From assembly GCF_000243115.2 (NCBI RefSeq), contig NZ_CP007035.1, positions 2,790,001-2,854,000 of the forward strand: a stretch of 64,000 nt of DNA, in the 5' to 3' direction. Positions within the stretch are counted from its first letter, which is position 1. Each line of letters starts with the position of its first letter. The position numbers and the translations under genes are program-made. Below, one piece after another: positions 58,303-64,000 of the stretch. The DNA comes from Niabella soli DSM 19437 (GTDB lineage: Bacteria; Bacteroidota; Bacteroidia; Chitinophagales; Chitinophagaceae). The notes beneath the pieces were generated by a model. The model did not search any database, was not told the DNA's origin, and saw only the letters and a list, made by a program, of their open reading frames with translations.

Positions 58303-60468
58303 TTATAAATGTAGCCGGACGGATAAATTTATTACACGTCCCTCAATCGAAGCCCACAAGGGTTGAAACTGCGGATCTGTTATGGAACCGGTATACAGAG
58401 ACTCTGCCTTGCTCTGACGATAATTTAACAGGTTCTCGCAATTCACTACCAAACTTACATGTTTCCCGATATCTTTTCGCACCATAGCCGCCATAAACAT
58501 ATAGTCCGGTGTGTTGGTAGCATCCAATCGTTTCTGGCTTCCAGTATAAGAGCCCTCCAACCCTACCATCCAGCCGTCTTCATCAAAATCGCGCACGAGC
58601 GTAAAGGCCATCCGGTTCCTGGGCGTTAGCGGCATAAATTGATTTTGCGCCAAATAATTGCGCGTAACCACTGTGTACGTATATCCTGCATACAGCTCCC
58701 ATTCATGAATAACCGCTTTTATATAAGTATCAAAACCGCGGCTCACCACTTTTTTATCGCCATTCTGGTAATGAAGATAATTAGTAGCATCCACCGTACC
58801 GTAAATAGGGTCGGCAATCTGCGTTAAAAAGAATGCCTGGTTAATAAAGATCCGGTTACCGTTTTCCCATCGCTTTTTATAATTCACTTCCGCATTATAG
58901 CCGATCGATTTTTCAGGCATAATATTATCCGAGAGTGCTGCAATTCTGTCCGGGGTATAATCCATATACCAGGGCGTAAATGGATTCGGTGCTTTATAGC
59001 CCCATCCTATTCCCAGGCGTGTGGCCCAATGTTCCCCGAGCTTGCTGAAAAATGCCAATCGTGGTAAAAAGAAGTTGCCGTATTGCTGGTGAATATCATC
59101 CCGCAGGCCCAACTCTAACGTGGCAACCTCTTTAATGTTCCAGGTGTTCTGGGCAAAAGCGCCAACGGTATTGTTGTTCAACGCAGCAATGGGTATAAAT
59201 AAATTTTGATGACTGGCTTTGAACTGGTCACCGGTCACATTCACCCCGGCCACAAAACTGTTCTTATTACCATAGGGAATCAGTGTCGACAGCTCGCTGT
59301 AATAGCTCAATTGGTTGCCCCTGTAATTCAGTTGCGCGTCCGAATAATTATTGGTAAAGTTGCTTACGGTATTTTTAAAATACAGGTTCTTACCATCGTT
59401 CAGGTGATGCTCCACGACGAATTCCCCGGTTTGCCGCAGGGTATTATTCTGCTCAAAATATTGATGGAAAGTATCGGCATGTCCATCCAGCACCTGCATG
59501 TCGCCCCCTTTTGAATTATTGGCGCTGGCACTATACCCAAAAATAATGGTGGTATTCTTCGGATAGAAAAACAAGCGGGGATGAACATTGTAATTGTCCA
59601 GACGCGGCACATCGGAAAAACCGTCCTTATTCACGTCCACAGGATTTTGATGCGTGTACCCCCCAAAGAATGTATACCCCATGCCCTTGTAACGTTTGGC
59701 CAGGTACAGGTTCGCATCGCTTTCTTTTAAGGTGGTCTGGTTCAGTGTTAACACTCCTTCCTGTTCTGTAGTGGGGCGTCGTGAAATAATATTCACCAGC
59801 CCGCCGATGGCCCCGCCACCATACAGAGTAGAGGCAGAGCCTTTTACCAATTCAATCTGCTGCAGATCCAATGGCGGAATGGTTAAAATACCAAAGCCTC
59901 CGCTGAAGCCATCATACAAAGGCATTCCGTCACGAAGTATTTGAGTATACCGGCCATCCAGTCCCTGGATGCGTACATTCGAGTTACCCGACACCGCGCT
60001 CGTTTGCTGAATTTGCACCCCGCTTATGTCGCCAAGAACACTGGCAATATTGGACGGCCGGATGGTATTCTCTTCACCCATCTCCTCTTTGCCTAGTACT
60101 TCAACTTTTATGGGCGCATTTTCTATCGGCTGATTATTCCGTGTGGTAGACACCACCACTTCCTCCAGTTCCTTTTCGTCGGCATCCATTTTTACCGGAA
60201 GAATTGTATCGCCGGTGATATTGATCAGCAATTTTTCCCGTTCATATCCTACTGCGGAAAAAGAAAAGCTGTGAATGCCCGCCTGTAGCGATAAGGAAGC
60301 GGCGCCGCTGGAATCAGCAACAGCAACGGTCTTTGCATTTTCTGATACGGTAACACCCGGAACCGCTTTGTGTGAAACAGGATTTTGAAATTGAAACTGC
60401 ACCCGTGATTGGGCCTGCACGCCAGCAACCGCACAACAACTCATCAACAAAACTAAAACCTTATACAT
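58303..60468 (-). CDS. TonB-dependent receptor with N-terminal carboxypeptidase-regulatory-like domain
   Basis: A 721-residue outer-membrane receptor with a signal peptide (ending AVAGVQAQ), a carboxypeptidase-regulatory-like domain (about 25-100), a plug (ENAPIKVEVLGKEEMGEE, NVRIQGLDGRYTQILRDGMPLYDGF, ELVKGSASTLYGGGAIGGLVNII) and a beta barrel ending in a typical strand (GRVINLSVRLHL). It imports a large scarce solute using TonB energy; the layout resembles iron-siderophore or cobalamin receptors but no ligand can be named. It starts 14 nt after the PepSY-like gene. I chose ATG 60468 over a GTG at 60477. Confidence 0.93.
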   Translation of the reverse strand: MYKVLVLLMSCCAVAGVQAQSRVQFQFQNPVSHKAVPGVTVSENAKTVAVADSSGAASLSLQAGIHSFSFSAVGYEREKLLINITGDTILPVKMDADEKELEEVVVSTTRNNQPIENAPIKVEVLGKEEMGEENTIRPSNIASVLGDISGVQIQQTSAVSGNSNVRIQGLDGRYTQILRDGMPLYDGFSGGFGILTIPPLDLQQIELVKGSASTLYGGGAIGGLVNIISRRPTTEQEGVLTLNQTTLKESDANLYLAKRYKGMGYTFFGGYTHQNPVDVNKDGFSDVPRLDNYNVHPRLFFYPKNTTIIFGYSASANNSKGGDMQVLDGHADTFHQYFEQNNTLRQTGEFVVEHHLNDGKNLYFKNTVSNFTNNYSDAQLNYRGNQLSYYSELSTLIPYGNKNSFVAGVNVTGDQFKASHQNLFIPIAALNNNTVGAFAQNTWNIKEVATLELGLRDDIHQQYGNFFLPRLAFFSKLGEHWATRLGIGWGYKAPNPFTPWYMDYTPDRIAALSDNIMPEKSIGYNAEVNYKKRWENGNRIFINQAFFLTQIADPIYGTVDATNYLHYQNGDKKVVSRGFDTYIKAVIHEWELYAGYTYTVVTRNYLAQNQFMPLTPRNRMAFTLVRDFDEDGWMVGLEGSYTGSQKRLDATNTPDYMFMAAMVRKDIGKHVSLVVNCENLLNYRQSKAESLYTGSITDPQFQPLWASIEGRVINLSVRLHL

Positions 60469-60482
60469 CTCTTCCACTACGT

Positions 60483-60908
60483 TTAATCTTTTTGCGCGCG
60501 CAGGAAAGCACCTTTTGCATCAAACAAATAATCCGTCTTTTTTATTTCAGCTTCATACTGAATGGTTCCGTCTGGCTTTACAATCTTGGCCGTTTCTTTT
60601 ATGGGGCCCAGTTTCTTCTGTGCGATAAATTCTTTTGCAGCCCTGGGAAATTCTTCCTGGGATATGGCGGTTTCGGTTTCCTGCAGCTTGCCCTTCTCAT
60701 CATATAAGGCACTGGTCTTTACATTTTTGCTGGTAAAGGAAGCTTCATAATTTCCGTCTTCCAGTTCCCATTTGGCTTTTACACCCGGGTATTGTTTTTG
60801 AAAGGCTTCCTTAACAGAAGCGGGAGGGGCTTTCACTGGTTTATCCTGTGCGAAGCCGGTTGCGGCTATTCCCAGGAAAAGGCTGGTCATTACGATAACT
60901 GTTTTCAT
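60483..60908 (-). CDS. exported PepSY-like protein
   Basis: A 141-residue periplasmic protein with a Sec signal (MKTVIVMTSLFLGIAATGFAQ). The mature part contains two PepSY-like repeats: ASVKEAFQKQYPGVKAKWELEDGNYEASF and FPRAAKEFIAQKKLGPIKETAKIV with YEAEIKKTDYLFDA. PepSY-like proteins often sit beside two-component systems or receptors. The ATG at 60908 is chosen because it gives the signal peptide; a longer frame to 61031 is not protein-like. It heads the operon with the TonB receptor, 14 nt downstream, and a degenerate TTCA repeat lies about 40-75 nt upstream of its start. Confidence 0.88.
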   Translation of the reverse strand: MKTVIVMTSLFLGIAATGFAQDKPVKAPPASVKEAFQKQYPGVKAKWELEDGNYEASFTSKNVKTSALYDEKGKLQETETAISQEEFPRAAKEFIAQKKLGPIKETAKIVKPDGTIQYEAEIKKTDYLFDAKGAFLRAQKD

Positions 60909-61212
60909 TGTTTTTTTAATTAGAATAAAGCAATAAAAAATAACGATGTAAAAATGGGAGGCGATGTTGAAGAAAAACGGAATTTTCAAAGGCCACAATG
61001 CAGATAGAAAGAAAATATATCCGATTAGCAATCCTGTTCGAAATGGTAATAAATTCAGAATTCGAAAAAGTCTAAGAAGTTGTTTAGACTTTCAGGCTTC
61101 ATTGCATTTCCCGCATTCCGATAAATCGGAAGCCGATTTTTTGCGCAGATCCCAGATAGCTATCGGGATCGCAGAAAATCAATCTGCGGAATCAGCGGGA
61201 AGGCCAGGCACA
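60909..61212. repeat. non-coding gap with palindromic dispersed repeats
   Basis: No gene is visible in this 304-bp gap. Segment 61110-61133 (core CCGATAAATCGG) matches 4559-4582 at 22 of 24 positions. An imperfect palindrome around GATAGCTATC at 61149-61170 is a variant of the perfect ones at 4631-4648 and 24114-24129, with one inserted A. A minus-strand TTCC-N7-TTCA repeat (60968-60982) with CATTTTTA 11 nt downstream (60949-60956) is the likely promoter of the PepSY operon. Confidence 0.5.
60949..60982 (-). promoter_or_regulatory. degenerate response-regulator site for the PepSY/TonB-receptor operon
   Basis: Minus-strand TTCC-GTTTTTC-TTCA (60979-60982 and 60968-60971) is followed after exactly 11 nt by CATTTTTA (60949-60956). 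One half-site base and two -7 bases differ from the consensus of the three better sites, so this copy is tentative. Confidence 0.4.
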
Positions 61213-62463
61213 CTACCGGAACACTACAGAAAAACAATGTTTATTATCGGCAAAATCATAAGTAAGTTTGTATCCATATAATGCCGTGATCTGTTTGCAG
61301 ATCTCCAGCCCAAGGCCCATGCTTTTTACGTTGGCTGATTGTTTGCTAAACCGGTGAAAAATGTGTGCAGGATCCAGCGGCCCGTCCCCGGCTGTGTTTG
61401 AAATAGTAAATACTTTTTCTTTAAGACTGATATATATAGCACCTTCCCGTACCGTATGGCGCAATGCATTGGAAAAAAGATTACCGATAAGAATATCGAT
61501 CAAAGAACTGTTGCCGCGAATGGTCAGTGCATTGATAGTTTCCCGATGCAGCGGGATATTTTTTTCCTGCGCCATCTCCGTAAATTGTTCCATTTGGTTT
61601 TCAATGACCTTTTGCAGCGCTATCGATTCCGTTTCGGGGAACTGATTGTTTTCAATTTTGGTAAGCAGCAGCAGGCTCCGGTTCAGCCGTTGCAGCTTCC
61701 GCACGGCTGTGGTCAATTCTTCTACCAGCCCCGCCTGCTCCTGGTTTACGGAAGTTTGTAATAACAGGTCCAGCTTGCTTTGTATTACCGCCAGGGGTGT
61801 CTGCATTTCATGCGAGGCATTTTCCGTAAATTCTTTTTGCGCCTTATAAAGCGACACGTTGCGTAGTAATAATTGCCGCAATGCCTCATTAAGATTGCTG
61901 AATTCTGTTATGCGTGTGCTGGCAAAAACAGGGGTAGCATGTTTATCAATACGGTAATGCGTCAGCTTCAGCAGCGTATCCTGAAATGGCTGCAGCATCT
62001 TTTTTGAGAACCAGCGGTTCATATAAAAGAGGCCGGTGAATAGTAACATAATTACAAGCAATTGTATCGTAAACACACTTGCAAAGAGATCATCATCTTC
62101 AAGCATTGATTTTTGTATCTCCAGCTCATAGTTCCGGCCATGCACATTAATAACGGTGTGCAGGATGCGGTGCTTCACCCGTTCATCATCTTCCGGTATG
62201 TACACTTTTTTGCTATAAAAACTGTCGGCTCCGGTTGTCAGTGTTGTTGGTTTTATTATTACACTGTTATTGTAGGAGGTAAAATTGATCGTTGTGTCCC
62301 GGTTCATCGTTTGGGCCACCCAGTATTTCTGATAGGTAAGCGACTCATCCAGGTTATTGAACATGATATGCTTTACCAGCAAATAAAATAAGGGCACCGA
62401 TAACAAGGTCAATAAAAAAGTAAACAGTGCATACCGGGACGATATATAATAAATCAGCTTCAC
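61213..62463 (-). CDS. sensor histidine kinase (second two-component system)
   Basis: A 416-residue membrane kinase with TM1 (about 11-31), a periplasmic segment of about 100 residues, TM2 (about 128-148), the phosphoacceptor motif ENASHEMQTPLAVI, the N box NLFSNALRHT and the G box SMGLGLEICKQ. The DxGxG box is replaced by SNTAGDG. It starts with GTG, overlapping the response-regulator stop by 4 nt (GTGA); no nearby ATG fits. It is paralogous to the kinase at 10927-12261 in order and subfamily. Signal unknown. Confidence 0.93.
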   Translation of the reverse strand: MKLIYYISSRYALFTFLLTLLSVPLFYLLVKHIMFNNLDESLTYQKYWVAQTMNRDTTINFTSYNNSVIIKPTTLTTGADSFYSKKVYIPEDDERVKHRILHTVINVHGRNYELEIQKSMLEDDDLFASVFTIQLLVIMLLFTGLFYMNRWFSKKMLQPFQDTLLKLTHYRIDKHATPVFASTRITEFSNLNEALRQLLLRNVSLYKAQKEFTENASHEMQTPLAVIQSKLDLLLQTSVNQEQAGLVEELTTAVRKLQRLNRSLLLLTKIENNQFPETESIALQKVIENQMEQFTEMAQEKNIPLHRETINALTIRGNSSLIDILIGNLFSNALRHTVREGAIYISLKEKVFTISNTAGDGPLDPAHIFHRFSKQSANVKSMGLGLEICKQITALYGYKLTYDFADNKHCFSVVFR

Positions 62464-63137
62464 AGGATTTCCAGTTTATACCCCATACCATAAACCGATT
62501 TAAAATAATTATCACATCCCGCTGCCGCCAGCTTTTTTTTCAGGTTTTTTATATGCGCATAAATGAAATCGAAATTATCAAACAGATCTGCATCAGCGCC
62601 CGACAAATGCTCTGCTATAGCCGTTTTGGAAAGTACCCGGTTTTTGTTCACAATAAAATAAACCAGCAGGTCAAATTCCTTTTTCGTAAGCTCTACTGCT
62701 TCACTATTAATCGTAACAATGCGGGACGAAGTATCCACCTTTATTTCATTCAACACTAATTCACTACTGCCTTCAAATCTCCTGCGCCGGATCACCGCCG
62801 CCACACGGGCGCTTAGCTCAGGCAGGTAAAAGGGCTTGGCCAGGTAATCGTCTGCGCCTAGTTGCAGCCCGGATATTTTATCAGTCATTGAGTCCTTGGC
62901 AGAGATCACGATAACGCCGTCCGTACGCTTATCCTGCTTCAGAGCCTTTAAAACATCCAACCCGTTCCCGTCCGGCAGCATAATATCCAGCAGGATGCAA
63001 TCATAATCAAATGTCTCCGTTTTTTCAATAGCCTCTGAGTAGGTAGTAGCAACTTCGCAGGAATAGTTTTCCTGTTTCAGGTAAGTAGCAATACTTTTAC
63101 TGAGCGCGGCTTCATCTTCTACAATAAGGATCTTCAT
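62460..63137 (-). CDS. OmpR/PhoB family response regulator (second two-component system)
   Basis: A 225-residue regulator. Phosphoacceptor Asp51 is in CILLDIMLPDGNGL; the acidic pair is IVEDE; the conserved Lys is in YLAKPF. The winged helix ends KSVYGMGYKLEIL. It is a close paralogue of the regulator at 12258-12932 and shares the promoter architecture (TTCA-N7-TTCA-N11). I chose the ATG at 63137 because the longer start at 63146 lies inside the -7 region. It is coupled to the kinase by GTGA overlap. Confidence 0.95.
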   Translation of the reverse strand: MKILIVEDEAALSKSIATYLKQENYSCEVATTYSEAIEKTETFDYDCILLDIMLPDGNGLDVLKALKQDKRTDGVIVISAKDSMTDKISGLQLGADDYLAKPFYLPELSARVAAVIRRRRFEGSSELVLNEIKVDTSSRIVTINSEAVELTKKEFDLLVYFIVNKNRVLSKTAIAEHLSGADADLFDNFDFIYAHIKNLKKKLAAAGCDNYFKSVYGMGYKLEIL

Positions 63138-63143
63138 CACCGG

Positions 63144-63178
63144 CAAAGGTGAATAATAAAATTGAATGAAAGCTGAAT
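63144..63178 (-). promoter_or_regulatory. autoregulatory site and promoter of response regulator 2
   Basis: Minus-strand TTCA-GCTTTCA-TTCA (63174-63177 and 63163-63166) is followed after exactly 11 nt by CACCTTTG (63144-63151), one mismatch from TAnnTTTG. Confidence 0.65.
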
Positions 63179-63197
63179 TTTAGCTGTACCCCGGCCC

Positions 63198-63464
63198 TTA
63201 GAAGTGCACATCAATGATACTGCTTAACGGGATCAGCACCCCCCCTTTAATGGAAAGATACCTTTCCGCTAGTGACCAAACAGTCGTTTCAATAGATTTT
63301 GGTCCTTCCGTAGTATTAAAGGTTATGGTCGTTTTGCTTTTAAACTCATTGCCCAGTCGAACAGCGTATTCCAGCCGTTCTCTCCAGTGAGCGCTGCGGT
63401 CTTCTTCCGAATGGATTATCTGATAATGTTCAATCTCTTCCTTTGGGATCAAATTTTCAAACAT
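63198..63464 (-). CDS. small hypothetical protein, 88 aa
   Basis: A short soluble protein with an alpha helix (SEEDRSAHWRERLEYAVRLGNEF) followed by a beta-rich half: TTITFNTTEGPKSIETTVWSL, AERYLSIKGGVLIPLSSIIDVHF. The layout suggests a small Sm-like or barrel fold. I recognise it as a type of conserved protein in Chitinophagaceae-like genomes but cannot assign a family. A perfect minus-strand TAAATTTG -7 lies at 63494-63501, 30 nt before the ATG. It precedes the response-regulator gene on the same strand, but with a separate promoter. Confidence 0.7.
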   Translation of the reverse strand: MFENLIPKEEIEHYQIIHSEEDRSAHWRERLEYAVRLGNEFKSKTTITFNTTEGPKSIETTVWSLAERYLSIKGGVLIPLSSIIDVHF

Positions 63465-63493
63465 ACGGTCTTCTTTTTATCAATAATTCAAAT

Positions 63494-63501
63494 CAAATTT
63501 A
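63494..63501 (-). promoter_or_regulatory. -7 element of the 88-aa gene
   Basis: Minus-strand TAAATTTG is a perfect TAnnTTTG, 30 nt before the ATG at 63464. Confidence 0.5.
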
Positions 63502-63640
63502 ATAGTATTTATTATACTTGCTTAAAACGATTTTACTTTTTGTGCCTGCAGCGCCGGAGCGCCTGCCGGCAGCGATTCTTTTACCTTTATTTCATGAATG
63601 GATATGTGTAACTTTTTTGAAGGGTAGCTTCATATTTAAG

Positions 63641-63648
63641 TATATTTG
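63641..63648 (+). promoter_or_regulatory. -7 element of the HxlR gene
   Basis: TATATTTG is a perfect TAnnTTTG, 5 nt before the ATG at 63654, predicting a leaderless mRNA. Confidence 0.5.
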
Positions 63649-63653
63649 GTATA

Positions 63654-64000
63654 ATGAGCAAGTACAGGTCAAATTGTCCACTCGCCCGCTCGCTTGATAT
63701 TGTGGGAGACAAGTGGACCTTATTGGTGTTACGGGAAATTGTGGCTTTCCGGCGCACTACTTTTAAAGAAATAGCGCAAATGAAAGAGGGCATCGCTTCC
63801 AATATTCTGGCGGACCGGCTGGAAAAACTTACAAAGGAAAAACTGGTAACCCGCAAACAAAGCACCACCAACCGGCTCGTTTACTACTACCAGCCTACAC
63901 AAAAAGCCATAGACCTGTTACCGATGGCGCAAGCCTTAGCAGCCTGGTCTGTAAAATATCTCTTCAGGAAAAACGAAACACCGGCAGCAATGAGTCTTTA
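63654..64000 (+). CDS. HxlR family transcriptional regulator (3' end outside the window)
   Basis: At least 115 codons are present and the frame is still open at the window end. The product begins MSKYRSNCPLARSLDIVGDKW, has the HxlR core TLLVLREIVAFRRTTFKEIAQ, and the recognition region EGIASNILADRLEKLTKE followed by LVTRKQSTTNRLVYYYQPTQKAI. The conserved N-terminal Cys8 (SNCPLARSLD) is present, a redox-sensing residue in some relatives. The -7 element lies 5 nt before the ATG. HxlR regulators commonly control the neighbouring oxidoreductase or transporter, which here would lie beyond the window. Confidence 0.92.
   Translation, partial: MSKYRSNCPLARSLDIVGDKWTLLVLREIVAFRRTTFKEIAQMKEGIASNILADRLEKLTKEKLVTRKQSTTNRLVYYYQPTQKAIDLLPMAQALAAWSVKYLFRKNETPAAMSL

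Noticed and set aside
63541-63585. GC-rich hairpin (GCCGG/CCGGC) as a third copy of the two-hairpin element
   Set aside because: The TGC loops, TTTTATTTT linker and TCGCC/GGCGA stem are absent.

Overview
The window is chromosomal DNA of a Bacteroidota bacterium, most likely of the Chitinophagaceae (Niabella/Niastella-like; this placement is inference). Supporting signs are many starts preceded by the Bacteroidota -7 element TAnnTTTG (or TTTA/TTCG) with little or no Shine-Dalgarno, a TonB-dependent receptor with a carboxypeptidase-regulatory-like domain, paired OPT and POT peptide transporters, DUF2975/HTH pairs, and Tat-exported Gfo/Idh/MocA and TIM-barrel enzymes. I see no rRNA, tRNA, CRISPR array, insertion sequence, integrase or prophage.

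Layout. 0.1-4.3 kb: an unidentified protein divergent from an HTH regulator, then a DUF4242 protein, trmD, an S4 RNA-binding protein and an M20 dipeptidase. 4.8-12.9 kb (minus): a tripartite RND efflux operon (TolC, permease, adaptor) beside a response regulator/histidine kinase pair. 13-17.5 kb: a TIM-barrel isomerase, a GT9 glycosyltransferase, a GreA-like protein, a pRiA4b ORF-3-type protein and miaA. 17.6-23.9 kb: a second RND operon led by a GbsR/MarR-type regulator with a perfect inverted-repeat operator. 24.2-30.7 kb: two small membrane proteins, cdsA, a CPBP protease, a DusB-type enzyme, a Uma2 gene interrupted by one stop codon, and a membrane-anchored MutS-like ATPase. 30.9-38.3 kb: tandem DUF2975 proteins with an HTH regulator, purD, POT and OPT transporters, and an AT-rich orphan. 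38.6-43.6 kb: a GyrI-like protein, a hydroxypyruvate-isomerase-like protein, a formylglycine-generating-enzyme-like protein without the catalytic cysteine, a Gfo/Idh/MocA oxidoreductase, and superoxide dismutase. 43.7-56.8 kb: mixed single genes including tadA, a UvrD-type helicase with a C-terminal nuclease and Fe-S cysteines, an MFS exporter, a luciferase-like oxidoreductase, a serine hydrolase, a TlpA-like lipoprotein and a Kir potassium channel. 57-63.5 kb (minus): a second response regulator/kinase pair followed by PepSY-like protein, TonB receptor, PAP2 phosphatase and half-size EamA transporter. The window ends inside an HxlR regulator.

The strongest new observation is regulatory. Four minus-strand promoters (response regulator 1, the TolC-led efflux operon, response regulator 2, and more weakly the PepSY/TonB-receptor operon) share a direct repeat TTCA-N7-TTCA with a central TTT, placed exactly 11 nt upstream of the -7 element. 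This predicts autoregulation of both two-component systems, control of the adjacent efflux and TonB operons, and possible cross-talk.

The second theme is the intergenic DNA. At least seven gaps carry in-register heptanucleotide arrays whose unit differs from site to site, often starting at a stop codon. Other gaps hold inverted arrays with a period near 8-9, dispersed mosaic repeats, a recurring palindrome around CCGATAGCTATCGG, and a two-hairpin terminator-like element present twice.
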